A stretch of 64,000 nucleotides of DNA from Fasciolopsis buskii. Its lineage: Eukaryota; Platyhelminthes; Trematoda; Plagiorchiida; Fasciolidae. Under the pieces are notes generated by a model. It searched no databases. It had not been told where the DNA came from and saw nothing but the letters and a program-made list of their open reading frames with translations. This document shows, one piece after another, positions 24,309 through 35,379 of this stretch (its first letter is position 1; each line of letters opens with the position of its first letter). The position numbers and the translations under genes were made by a program. The stretch is from NCBI GenBank assembly GCA_008360955.1, contig LUCM01004654.1, forward strand, positions 121,280-185,279, given 5' to 3'.

Positions 24309-25435
24309 TCACGTCCTAATCATCATTATCATTTTTAGAAAATTTCTGACCGTTTTCAGTCTTTCAAAGGTTCTTTCGGACAGAATGTGAGGACGACATC
24401 CGCGAAAATGAAATGACCGCGCTTATCGAACTAATAAGTGTGCAATCAGATGGTAATAAAGCATGAACACGTATGGTGGGTCTGCCTTTACTGAACAAAT
24501 TCAAAGCAGTCCGGATTGCGAGATTCATTATAAAATGTTTCCCGTTCATCTCTTCAATGTCGACTGCATTTAAGCTGCAATCAGTTAACTAGCCACAGTT
24601 CAAAAAATCCCTCGCCTACATGTGTTGGCTTTAAACATAACGGAAAGTTGTAGCCACGGCTGTGCCATACGCCTTATCCCACTAAATCAATTCCTCCTGT
24701 CAGTCTGAGCTAATGGTTTCTCCCATTTAAAACTTTCTACTTTCGTGTTCCATCCCGGCTTGTTGGAAAAGAACAACAAGTTTCTCCGATTCCAAAGAAA
24801 ACAATATCTACCGTTATTTCTTGACTAATCCGTTCTGTTTCCGTCGGCTTGGCTTTGCTGAGGCCTACTAAGCTTGCCCTTTTCTGCCTCTTGTCAAGCC
24901 ACGCTGAGATTCCATCCGATCAGTTCCGACTAGATTGCAAATGTTGAACGAGCGACCATGATGTTATATCTCGTTTAGTAGATTCTCTTGGCCAGTCACT
25001 AAGTAACTCTGTCATTTGGGTTGAATACTTATCTATTGATTGTGCCGGTCATTCTAACTTCATCTCTAAATCACTTTTACTTCAAACGCCTCATTCTCTC
25101 GGGTGCTGATTTCCTTTCTTAGCTTGGTTTGCTGACTTTTGAATAAGCTTTTCCGAAACCGCAGAAAAAGACGTAATTCTTCCGTTCTATCATTCCGCGT
25201 TATTCGCCAGGGTGCTTGCTGTTCCTTTGCCCTTTCAGCTCTCTACTTAGGCAAATCCCCAGTTCATAAGCTCATCTGGTTCCGTAGTCAGGTGTGCGGA
25301 CAGTTTAGACAAATAACATATCGCATGACTGGACGATGATGCAAGCAACCAATGTTTGATCATTACGAAACTATTTGGAACAGGCTGGAACTTATTCTCA
25401 ACTCCGCCAAGTTCTTCTGAATGCACTTTCATCTC

Positions 25436-25615
25436 GTGAGTGATATAGTGTTAACAATACAGCGTTGTTGATAGATGTAATGCGCCAACGTTTCGACTAC
25501 CATGGGTATTTCTTCTCAAGGCAAGTCCTGCAACCAAATGACCAAGGGAACTTTCATATGCCAACGAGCATTACATCCACCAACAACGCTGTGTTATTAA
25601 CATTATATCATTCAC
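25436..25615. repeat. Foldback built from Penelope type B terminal repeat
   Basis: The left part (25436-25525) matches the type B terminal repeats at 35282 and 38920: GTGAGTGATATAGTGTTAAC, then GATGTAATGCGCCAACG, TTTCGACTACC and TTCTTCTCAAGGCAAG. The right part (25565-25615) is an inverted copy of the first 50 bases, ending ATTATATCATTCAC. Arms are symmetric about 25525.5 (25436 pairs with 25615). Both 3' ends of the element therefore point outward. About 80 bases lie between the arms. Confidence 0.75.
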
Positions 25616-25619
25616 AATA

Positions 25620-28475
25620 AAAACCAATACATGGCGCATTGATTTTTCGATACACTCCTTACGTCATTTGGTCCTGACAATTTCATCTTGCCCATTTTCG
25701 GTTTACCATCCCAACGAGCCTGGAGATTATCTCTACCTGTTGGTTTCTAAACTAAACCGTTTAGCCCTTCCGCTACGAAGGCTCAGTCCGTTCCATGTTG
25801 TATTTGATTTCGTTTCAGCGATTGCATCTCATTTTCCCTGTAAGAATCAAAACAAGTGACTTAGTGTATTGGCCAAAACAATTGGCGAATTGAATGAATG
25901 AGAAGGGCTGTGGAACAAACTCTTGACTCGTAACGGTTAGCTGGCTTTTTATAGCAGCTGCGCCAATACCACAGACTGGGAATCTAAATAGGTTCTTATC
26001 TAGTCAGTTTGTGAGCATGACGGGGTAGCGCGGAGCTTCGGACAGCAGAACAACTTCAGTTGCGTACAGTGGCTTTTAGCTTAATATTGCGAATCGTCTA
26101 CCGCCAGTCCAAACCGAGTGTAATATACACGAAGCTGAAAGCTAATATATTCAACCAAGCAACCAATTAGGAGCAACCACAAAGAAGCAGATAGTCCAAC
26201 TAGGAGAAGAAACAGTTTAGTCGGTTCAATCGCAGTTAGTGCAGTTGGAAATCCGTTCAAATGTGACAAACACTATTGCAGCACGGACACTTCGTCCGAG
26301 AACCAGATCAAAAAACAACAATAACCAGTTTCAGTTCGACGTAATAACGAGGAATGAACAAACCTGCCGCATTTCAAAGGAACATGTAGTACTGAGTAGG
26401 TGTCCAAACATCTAAGGAACCCGACAGAATGAGGATGCACTCTAGAAGGAAGCCACTCAAACAAACAAGAAGAATGAATTATTCACCAGCATGAATAATT
26501 CAAGCAAATCACAAGGGAATGACTGATACAGACGGTTCGGTCAAGCGGATATGAAGAATCTCCAACGATCGAATAGACTGTCATCGACAACTAGATGATG
26601 AGCAAATGAGGCGCCAATGTACGTGTTTGTCCCGGTCAGTGCTATGCACAGTTTGTGGCACAAGACGGAAACAAAGAGATGAGCGTATGGTTACGCTCAA
26701 ATGTGCCTGTTAACAGTCACCTAAGTGTGTACGTGTGTGCGTGTGCGTGTGTGCTCTTTTGGCGGAGCATGGGCGTATGTGATTGCATGGAAATATCCAA
26801 CAAAGGGCCTTAAAAGAGTCCTACAACTTGTTAACACACCTATTCGATCGTTCCTCAATCTTTCACAGATTACTAAGGACGAATTGTTAGTGTTAACCAA
26901 TTTGTGTTCTTTCCACAAGTCGTATTATTTCCAGCTTTTGGCTGATCGTGTCCGCTGCATACGTGGACGCTCGTGAGAAATCCGCATCGAGAATCCTGGA
27001 ATTTTCATCTGACCGTCTACATCATATTCTCAAAATATGGTCACCATCTTCCAGAACTCAGTATCTTTTCAAAATCTCATCAATATGTAACGCATCAACA
27101 ACTGTGAGACCGATTAAAATAACCGGTTGCTGCTTACCCATAGATCAACCTTCCCTGATTCACCCATCATTATTAGGCCTGGCTGTTTTTGTATTGCGGA
27201 CTTCATACTGTTGAACTATTACATTGTGGTTGAGAAAGCCAACCAATACAATACAACGCAGTGCTATGCGGTACCCCAAATTTTAACTTTTGTAAATGTC
27301 CCCTAAGAACAATCAACCGTCATCATCTATTTCATTCCACATTCCTCTGAGTGTCTTGGATCCAGATCCACTGACGATGCAGAAAGTGAGGCAAATTATT
27401 TCTATCCGGAAACTGAGGCTTCGGAAGACAATCACAGTGGAAGAGTTCCCACACTTCGCCTCGAAGATCCATGGACAGCGCACGAACATGATCAACGGAA
27501 CAAACTCTGATGTGTTGCTCTTATCTAACATTTGTAAAAATATGAGGAAAACCGAGGTGTCGATTCTATGTGGGCAAATCATTTGCCAAACGATTTTATG
27601 CTCGCTAGAGAAACAAAACCCGGTGAAAAGGAAGTACGATTGGATCACCGTAAAATAAGACGCATGTATACGCAAAGCTAGTATCATGTTGCAAGCATGA
27701 CTACCGATTTCGACTGATATGGCTGCCTTGCGTCTTGGTATTGAGGAACGTTGTAATTCATACCTGGCTCACTCTATTCCGTGAAATTTGGAATATTGCT
27801 TGACAGAATACTACTTATTCTTCTCTCGTGTGTGCCGGTTCAACGACGGGCGAGTTCACAAGACCTCCGGATTGACCAATTGATTGGCTGGATGTATGGT
27901 TAAAAATCCCTAGGATTATTTTGTTCCCCCGGGCTTAATTATTGTCTATTCGAATATCAATCGTCCTGCATAACTAAGCAAGGTAGCCAACAATCCTCCA
28001 CTGTTTCATGACAGCACTAGCGCCTCGTGTTCTTTGTTTCTAAACTGGAAGACAACATGCATGCATCGTGAGATGTGCAAGGATCTCGACTGGGAATGCA
28101 AAATGCTTGACCCTGTTTGGATCATGACAAGAGAGTTATAAAAACGGCATAATGCATTGGACAGGACGGAACGGTACGGACATGTTTTCCGGTAGCAATT
28201 TTAGGCAACCTACCAAATGGAACAAAACGACTGCACACTTTCGTTGGTTGTTGAAATTGTTCGCTGTGTTGGGCAACGTGACCTTGAAAGCATCAGTCAA
28301 ACAAACTCTAGACATCATACAGTTATGTGGTTTATAATTCGACAAGGTTACACATCTCATAGTCATATGCATTTCTGAACAGGAAGTTTACTCACTGGTA
28401 CGGCAAATTGCATTTCAACTTTTTTCTAATCAGATATACCGGTGGAATTAGATTAAAACCAGCTGGTAAATGATC
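25620..28475. other. Unassigned sequence
   Basis: No supported gene. It includes a GT-rich stretch at 26724-26755 and two overlapping sense/antisense frames of about 120 codons at 27296-27687 with no recognisable motif. Confidence 0.4.
26081..26269 (-). CDS. Unrecognised short frame with a membrane-segment-like stretch
   Basis: 62 codons on minus containing KLFLLLVGLSASLWLLLIGC, long and hydrophobic enough for one transmembrane helix. No family is recognised. The neighbouring frame upstream (26464-26273) is also hydrophobic (CCFLIWF). Could be an exon of a membrane protein or chance; splice sites are not convincing. Confidence 0.15.
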   Translation of the reverse strand: MSHLNGFPTALTAIEPTKLFLLLVGLSASLWLLLIGCLVEYISFQLRVYYTRFGLAVDDSQY

Positions 28476-28479
28476 CTCT

Positions 28480-28665
28480 TTTTTCGCTTTTTATCATCAT
28501 GTGGCAACCCCAGGGGCAAAAAAGCACGTGGTTTCTAGGGATCAAGCTGCGAACAAGCACAGATTGCCTGACAGAAAGGAGATTGTCTTTGGGAGGGGGA
28601 GGATTAGAACCGCAGCAGGCTGATGTCGACCGCAACATCACTGACCGCTGTTCGGCCTGGGAAAT
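28480..28665 (-). mobile_element. Second tRNA-derived SINE family
   Basis: On minus, the B box GGTTCTAATCC (plus 28601-28611) follows a tRNA-like arm (GCGGTCGACATC). It is followed by a body distinct from family 1 (CTTTCTGTCAGGCAATCTG, then CCCTGGGGTTGCCACATG) and a tail GATGATAAAAAGCG with an A-rich end. Only this copy was seen in the window, so the family status is inferred from the tRNA-head, body and A-tail layout. Confidence 0.55.
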
Positions 28666-28689
28666 GTACAATTCATTACTAGAAATCAC

Positions 28690-30795
28690 ACAAGCAGAAT
28701 GTTACCATCGTTATTCCTGGTAGAAGCCTCAAATACATCATTATTGATTAGTGGTGATGTTTAGACGAGCATTCAAAATAAGCGCGGTTAGCCTACTGAT
28801 TAAAGCGAGTGGGTGAACATGTTTTGAACAGGCTTCCGGACCCAGACTGTTGTCACTTAGAGCTCGGTGGCGAATCAGTTCACGAAATACGTCGGTTGCT
28901 GCACGGTCGCTGCCTGGTCTTCAGTAGTGTGTTAGTTGGTATCCCCATTCATTCCAAGTAATTCACGGTCTACCAAACATGACCTGGAGTACAAGTGGAC
29001 GATAGCAATGTCAATTTTTTTAACGTTCATTAGATTGCCCTTTGGACAGTTGCGTGACTTTTTTCTAGCTGATTCCGATGTTGTTACATTTTTTCGCCTA
29101 GTTGCACGTTTTATCCACTTTGGGTGCTCAAATCGTGATCGAAATCCCAAATGCACCCATGTGTTCTTTGGCCAAGCTTGTTGCAAAACTACGAGCACGA
29201 TGCAGTCCAAATTTGGAAAAATTGACCAATTGTCAGTTGGACAAAGATTGAGTTTCATTTAAGGGTTTGCCTTGGTTCCCACTAGCGAACAGTCATCATG
29301 TCTCATCAAAACTCTCCCGGGGTTAGTTGTCCGGAGTTCATACGAGCACCTGAAGTCACCCTCAGCCTTCTGACCGGGAAATGTTTGCTTTATCCCTTCC
29401 AATCACTTCCTGGCAAAGGAGCGTTCATCGGGAGGCGATAATGAAACTTTTAGGAATATCGTCCACAGCATCTCACGAAATTGAACATGTGATGCTAGAC
29501 GGGGAAGAAAATAATCATCAAACATGTGTTTCCCAATGTCAGGTTCCCATTAGATCCAAGTTGCAACATTTATCTTCGGTTTGCAGTCTAAGATAAGATC
29601 GTAGAAAAATCCTTGTTGTTTGTGACGCATTTGTGACCAACTATCCTCTCTCCCTCCGGGGAACAGCCACTGTTCAAATTCACCACTTTAATTTTAATGA
29701 GACCAGTTAGGCTTGTCCGTGATTGAAATCGGGGAACCTGCTTGGTATGACATGCACGCACGAGCGGGATTCTCGTCTGGTTTCACCATTCAAGGTGGCG
29801 AGTAAAAGTTGATATTTTGACCATTACGAGAGATGTAAAATCACTGAGTTTCACTAACCATATTGTACACCAATCATTTCACAATTACGAGTTGTTCGGA
29901 AGTGCACGAATACGTTCACGGGTTAGTTAAAACACCACCTTTTTTCAGTGCTAGTGTTTGAAGGTTTGGATTCCACCAAACGATAATCGTCTTTTTCATC
30001 GAAACAATTCCATAATCCGCCACAATTAACTTGTACAGAAACCCAAGTTGCTCATTTTTTCGAGATAGATTCTCATGTATTCCAAGGCAACTTTCCATGC
30101 GAGATCTATCCGGAGTCTAAATAAGCATTCTTCCGATTTCTTTTCCTTAAAAAATAACGAGATTTACTGATGATGTTGATCGCCTGTCAAATCGTTTCTG
30201 ATTAATGAATATCCTTTCAAACCGGATGTTTATGTTTTCTATTGGGCATAGAACTAAATCAATCCAAATAGTCCAGCTGAATGTTCCGTCGATGATGGAC
30301 ATCTGGTGACGAAGTACTTGTTACTGGAAAGTCCAATTTATTAGTCCCCAAGCAACCCGAACTTTTGTTGGATTAATCGAAGCAAACGTAAGCATATTGA
30401 TTTGTGGACATTTGTGATACAAATACGAACAGATCATTCTCTAACGTTTGCATATTATTCCATGGGAAATGAAAAAATTTGATCTTATCTCTCTGTCTTT
30501 CTGTCTCTCGTACTTGGGAAAAGTAAACAATAGATTCTTTTTGAATGAGTTACCATGTAATTTGAAACAGCTAAGATTTTCGTGATTTATGAAATAAACG
30601 GTGCAGCGCTCAATCGCCTTTCAGTAATCCTATGAGAATCAACCCACGGGAATATAGTCTCTGTTTCCAGTCGATTTATCTGAACAAAAACGAGCTAATT
30701 GGCCTGCAACAGAAAGCCCCGACATCTCCGTCGTTTCGCACTCAACCTACTAGGCTATAAAGTTCTGGCTGCCAGGCTGATTTATTTTAAGCTCA
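28690..30795. other. Unassigned sequence
   Basis: No gene or element recognised. The two overlapping frames of 108 codons at 28932-29262, one on each strand, are nearly exact complements in extent, which argues for chance openness. Confidence 0.4.
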
Positions 30796-30852
30796 TTATA
30801 TATATATATATATATAAGCAGCAAGTAGTATCTGGATGCGTGAACAAAATTT

Positions 30853-30914
30853 GCCCGGGAGCACACGACCGGTTTCGTGGTTATTGTCGCTCTTCAGGTA
30901 TGTGTACCCGATGC
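30853..30914 (-). ncRNA. Hammerhead ribozyme, partner copy, slightly degraded
   Basis: The inverted counterpart of 31261-31322. On minus the core reads CUGAAGA, then GCG, the same 8-base loop, CAC, GAAACCGGUC and GUGUGC. The core bases are intact (the seventh may be any base), but stem II has a C-A mismatch (GCG/CAC). Stem I loses its sixth pair, with ACATAC facing GTGTGC. The outer CGGG/CCCG pairs remain. Cleavage is likely weaker than in the other copy. Confidence 0.75.
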
Positions 30915-31260
30915 TCTCTTGTCCAAACATGCACATATTTGTACACTCCGAATTGATTGATATTTCTCACCAGAATCGAATCTGTAGCATCAGGAGTGTG
31001 CATGGAAGCTCTTCGTCGAAGAGTCCGCAGAAGAATCACAACTGTGATTCGTTGCTAATTCTTAGTTGGGCTGAGCCAACCTTAGGAACGAGGCCGGATT
31101 CCCCAGAATATACATATGACAAAGAATTATTAACGAAGCACAGTTGTGGTTCTTCTGTGGATTCTTCGATGAAGAGCTTCCTTGAACACTCTTGATACTA
31201 CAGATTCGATTCTGGTGAGAAATTCGGTTTGCACAAGTATGTGGATGTTTGGACAAGAGA

Positions 31261-31322
31261 GCATCGGGTACGCATACCTGACGAGCGACAATAACCGCGA
31301 AACCGGTCGTGTGCTCCCGGGC
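31261..31322 (+). ncRNA. Hammerhead ribozyme, type I layout, intact core
   Basis: Core CUGACGA is at 31278-31284. Stem II is GCG/CGC (31285-31287 with 31296-31298) with an 8-base loop. GAAA follows at 31299-31302. Stem III is a self-complementary ACCGGU (31302-31307), and the cleavage base is C31308. Stem I pairs GCATAC (31272-31277) with GTGTGC (31309-31314), six pairs including one G-U. It continues past an asymmetric bulge (TAC versus T) with CGGG (31265-31268) and CCCG (31316-31319). All invariant hammerhead bases are present. The zero-loop stem III could only form well between two molecules, as known for short-stem-III hammerheads that act as dimers. Confidence 0.85.
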
Positions 31323-31389
31323 AAATTTTGTTCACGCATCCAGATACTACTTGCTGCTTATATATTTATATGTATACATATATATATAG

Positions 31390-32089
31390 AGAGAGAGTTG
31401 AGAAGGCATACACTGAATTAATACGTTTATCGTGACGTTTCGATCCAAACTAGGACACGTTGTCAAAGGCGAATGAGTGATTAAATGGGATCGCTAGTTC
31501 CATTCGTTTTTGTGCAGTGTCCGTCTGCTTGTCTCTCTATTATGCATCGGGGTCTTGTTAAGATGACAATGTCTGGAGATCTCGACATGCCAATTGAACG
31601 AGTTATTCGAGCAGAGGGCTTTGAGAATCAGTCACTCTCCCTTTCTGTTTGCCCGGCTGACTACATCTACTTGTTGATGTTGACCTCATGGCCTGTTTGT
31701 GCACAGTGGTTCCATATCTGCGAGTGTGGGTCAGCGCGTCGTAGGGCTAGGCTATGTTCGTGCAAGCGTGTGCGTAATTGTTTGCCTTTCTCACCGACAC
31801 GCTGTTTGTCACATCCAAGGCACGGAATGGCATAAGCTACTCCTGACTGGTCGTGCTGGTCGACGTGATCTTTTCCGTTGATTAGAGTAGATCTCAGGGT
31901 TCCGGTCGGTTTGTGGGCGATCGCGATATCTAGTGGACGTAGGGTGCGTTCGACCGCTTCGGATACTCGCCGTCTGTATGGAAGCACCACGATCTATCTG
32001 GTCCTCTTAGTGTTTGCTCCCTGCCTTCTGCGAATACAAGCGTTGATGAAAGACTTTGGATATCCATTGACCGCAAATAACGTGAACAA

Positions 32090-32090
<1 letters not shown>
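31390..32090 (-). mobile_element. Penelope-like element type A, 3' part
   Basis: On minus, a linker (GYPKSFINACIRRR) leads into a GIY-YIG endonuclease frame (31990-31667). This is followed by about 230 bases of 3' region ending with TTTGACAACGTG and GGATCGAAACGTCACG (plus 31427-31470). It is cut upstream by a (TA)n tract at 32092 and joins the ribozyme foldback downstream. A second copy of the same family lies at 52790-54130 on +; the two share long nearly identical stretches, so they are fairly recent relatives. Confidence 0.85.
31667..31990 (-). pseudogene. Penelope GIY-YIG endonuclease fragment
   Basis: 107 codons. The key region is GVAYAIPCLGC, the 'GIY' half, then RVGEKGKQLRTRLHEH, the 'YIG-TG-R' half in which the tyrosine is replaced. 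NHCAQTGHEVNI follows. A short deletion relative to the + copy near plus 31670 produces the stop, so the C-terminal part with the catalytic glutamate is out of frame. Penelope endonucleases cut the target for insertion. Confidence 0.8.

Positions 32091-32091
<1 letters not shown>

Positions 32092-32125
<34 letters not shown>
32092..32125. repeat. (TA)n microsatellite at Penelope junction
   Basis: About 17 TA units. It interrupts the Penelope linker relative to the copy at 53.5 kb, so it marks either the truncation point or a TA-rich insertion site. Confidence 0.9.
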
Positions 32126-32127
<2 letters not shown>

Positions 32128-32424
32128 CGAACGGGAACAATGTCGAAAGCATACCTTTATCTGTGCACCATTTCGGACAGCACTTCGAACCGCGTTGTAC
32201 TGTCACTAAAATGTAGGCGATATCATGTTTATGACTTGTCAGGTCGCATTTCATTACCGAATGAACTCCCACATTCCAATTGTGCTCCCGTAAGCAGTCC
32301 TGGTTGGCATGACTCCAATTTCCGTTGTTCACTAGGCCACGTTCAAGAAAATTAACAAACCAAATGCGTAGGTAAAGCGAGGAAATGTCGAACAGTTCGT
32401 GCAATATCCACCTCCACCACCCAT

Positions 32425-32495
32425 CTCCGAGCCCATGGTCAAGCAAACGTCTGGCAACAAAGTTTTAAGGGTTCGAATCCCAAATCAGACAGTAA
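32425..32495 (+). mobile_element. tRNA-like SINE head
   Basis: CATGGTCAAGCAAACG resembles the head of the SINE copy at 14003, and GGTTCGAATCC at 32470-32480 is a perfect B box. The family 1 body does not follow; the downstream 90 bases are C/T-rich and unassigned. Confidence 0.45.
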
Positions 32496-32499
32496 CGCA

Positions 32500-35280
32500 G
32501 CCACATCCGACACGTTATTAAACCAAACCTAATATGATTTCACGTTGTTCTAAGCCACTCCAATTTTCAGTTTCCCAATTGCCCAATCCTCCCCTCTCGC
32601 ATTTAGTGCCCACGTGACCATGTAGGAATGTCCACTTAAGCTGCGCTGATAAGTGAAACGTGTATAAAAAAGCTAACAGCACTAATCACACGAAGAAAAT
32701 CGTACAACATATGCTACTCATTATCAAGTCACATAAATATCGGTCCAGAATTCAAACTGCACAGTCGAAAGGTATTTGTACCCACCGGATCGACCGCTTC
32801 GTAGATGTTCTTGCTTGTTGGTTTCACATGGGGAAAAATTGACGAAAAAATAAGTAACTATCAAATCACAGTTTGTAATCTCCACTCTTTAGTGACGAGT
32901 TCCTTTTGGGAACATTTTTCATCCATCAAAATACATTGTTATCCGAACAATATATACTTTGTGCAGCACTATTCGTTTCCATCGTTTCACCTGTTGACGA
33001 GTATGAAGTATGAGGTATAAGGGTATAATCTTTCCATTAGTGGCTTGCCAAAAAGAGACAAACTTCATCGAATTCAAAACGAGTACTGTTCCAACCGGTT
33101 TCGATTATTTTATTTTTCGCCGCATTTATTTTTTTTTGATGATCGTTTTAGTCCAACTAATTTTACGCGGATTAATTTTCGCCAATCTTTAGTCGGTCTG
33201 TGGTAAATGGATGGTATGGGCATATCATTACAGTTGGACTTACTAGTTCCTCATTGACCCTGGGGTAGATTTTAGAACGTCCGCACGAAGCAGTTTATAA
33301 GCGACCGTTCCATCGAGTGTTTCAGTGATGTCTGACACTCGTGCAAACCTCCAGCCACCTTGGGTTGTCACATACTTTTGGCCTACTCTGAACAGGCTCA
33401 GTTATTTAGTTTTGGCCGACGAGAGAATATATGAAACAACGAAATGGAAATCTTGTGCCTTTAAGCAAACAGGACCTAGCAGCATATCTCATTCTGATTC
33501 CCCCGAGTGGTGTTAATCGAACTGATGACCTTGTGAGCCTGATATTTCATTTGTTTCCATAACGAATAGTCTTTCTCAGTTACGTTTCGTCTCTTGCATA
33601 CTACTAAACTATTCGTCATTTTCTCGATTTGTTCTGGGTGCTAAACAATTCTGCTAGTCGAGATTCGTTAAATGCAAATGAACGGACTACTTAAGTCTTA
33701 AGTTTGTTTAACTTACTTTGAAGTGCAGACCGAGAATTAAAGATATGGTGGACGTCGTGTTCCCATTATCTTAGTTGCTAGTGGACCATCGCAGTCTGTT
33801 TAATCGGTGTTATTTTGTGTCTTCGTTTTTTTCCAAAGTGAACGTTTCTATTTTCCGCGCATATTCAACCAGGAGTTGTCTTATTTCTACTTCCATCGAT
33901 TTCAGACACTTTTGGTTAGTAAAAAAAGGCTTATGAAACATACAGTAGCAATCATGCCCGGAGCATGAGTGTAGTATAAAGGGCATACCCATACGAACTA
34001 CACCGAAGGGGGATGGCCGTGGTAAGAATTTTGATTGGCACAGAGCTCCACCAGGTCCCATTAGATCACGTGCGCTACCAAGCTGGGCGACAGTGAATTG
34101 CCGTCTATCTCCAAAGAGAACGGCGAATCTGGGGTTTGAACTTTTGGCATTTTTGCAGTGATAAACGCATTGTTCACTTGATCACCACTAATCAAGAATG
34201 ATCTTTTCTAAATTTACAAAGTTTGTGGCATTTACAGTGTAGATTTATCTACAGGTTTCTCTGATCGTATTATTTTGTGAATTCTAACCCGTGACAACGG
34301 TTGTCAAAGTAAAATGTTCCAAACAGGCTAAATGTGCATAAGTGTTCGGATAGGTGTCAGGATTTATCCCAGGTTGAGTGCGAACTAGAACATATGTCGA
34401 AAAAAGCAATTATTTTATTCAATATTCTACCCAGGATCGCCAATTTAAATGGAGCCTGAAGATATTTATTTTAGAATGATGATGTTCCGGCCTTAATATA
34501 AACCCTGACCGTGAATTTCCGTGTTATCAATTAGTATGTCATCTCAGTTTGCATTCAAAATGACCTTGATGGCAAGGTCACTTCAGAAATAAATTAAACG
34601 CAGGAAACTATTTTTGAATGGCAATATAAAGGGTTATGAACCGACTGAAACAAGTTGTTCAAATTGCATCTTGTTCTTCAAAAGTATCCAGCATTTCAAA
34701 ATGAGCAACGCTGCTGTCTAGTGAATAATTAATCGATAAACTCCGTTCCTCACCTGTTTCGGAGAGAGATGCTCAATCACATTGAAAAGGTGGAAGAGTA
34801 TTGAATATCCTGCCAGCACTTTGGAATATATAAGTCCTTGTCTTAGTCTCGCCGCAACGATTTTTTTATTTCATAGAAGCCTATGTCGATAAGAAGTATT
34901 GAAATGGCTTCAGGTATTAGCGCAAATAGAGAAGAGTTTATTCATTCGTGAATGCAGGGCACTTTTAGATCATTTACAGCGACTGTAGGTGCTCAGTAGA
35001 AATATTCGGCGACCCATTATTTTCGTCGATGGGTGCAAAGTAAATGATGACTTGAGAAATGCTTGCAAAACCGATATTTCCAGCGGAAAATTCTTCTAAA
35101 ATGATTGCCTCATTTTTCGCATCCATCCAACTTGCTCACTTTGAAATTGGCGACAAAAGGAGAACAAATTGCATGAAAATGGTAGATTTTTCAGTTGAAA
35201 CTGTGCGTTCTGCACTACCAATATTTAGTGATAACGTCACTTCCGGTGAATTGGTTTTCTTCAAAAGTTATCAGATGTAA
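32500..35280. other. Unassigned, AT-rich sequence
   Basis: Short frames only, none recognised. A tRNA-like trace on minus near 34040-34150 (AGCTTGGTAGCGCACGTG with GTTCAAACCCC) is too weak to annotate separately. Confidence 0.4.
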
Positions 35281-35281
35281 T

Positions 35282-35372
35282 TGTGAATGATATAATATTA
35301 ATGACAAAGCGTTGTTGGTAGATGTAATGCGCCAACGTTTCGACTACCGTGGGTATTTCTTCTCAAGGCAAG
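35282..35372 (-). repeat. Penelope type B terminal repeat
   Basis: On minus it reads CTTGAGAAGAAATACCCACG, GTAGTCGAAACGTTGGCG and CATTACATCTACC, ending in ATTATATCATTCACAA. The same order is seen at 25436-25525 and 38918-39012. A hairpin UACC-CAC-GGUA lies between GAGAAGAAA and GUCGAAAC, a layout like a degenerate hammerhead. The + sequence beyond 35372 did not give a clear GIY-YIG match. Confidence 0.7.
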
Positions 35373-35379
35373 TTTTACA

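Larger units (their letters stand above)
30797..31389. mobile_element. Foldback element with two inverted ~250-bp ribozyme units
   Basis: The left arm (about 30810-31065) and right arm (about 31120-31365) are inverted copies of one another over roughly 250 bp, with a 10-base insertion in the left arm (near 30955) and scattered substitutions. The loop is about 54 bases. Both outer ends run into TA repeats (30797-30816 and about 31359-31389) immediately after the shared AGCAGCAAGTAGTATCTGG. Each unit carries a hammerhead motif; transcripts of the two point outward. The right end abuts the 3' end of a minus-strand Penelope copy. This resembles retrozyme-like or Penelope terminal-repeat units in inverted arrangement. 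Confidence 0.85.

Noticed and set aside
23923..24390. 155-codon + frame as a gene
   Set aside because: Overlaps a repeat-like structured block; the peptide is low in recognisable features and the opposite strand is also open.
27296..27687. Overlapping sense and antisense frames of about 120 codons
   Set aside because: Both strands are open over the same interval with no recognisable domain, which is expected by chance when stop-forming triplets are scarce on both strands.
30836..31195. 119-codon + frame beginning MREQNLPG, and its near copy on minus at 31339-31130
   Set aside because: Both arise from the inverted ribozyme units; the shared peptide is a by-product of the repeat and not a protein family.
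31130..31339. Minus-strand 69-codon frame
   Set aside because: Lies in the right foldback arm and reads through the complement of the hammerhead.
32106..32446. 150-codon minus frame with an IYIYIY run
   Set aside because: Produced by translating the TA microsatellite; only its last part overlaps the real Penelope linker.
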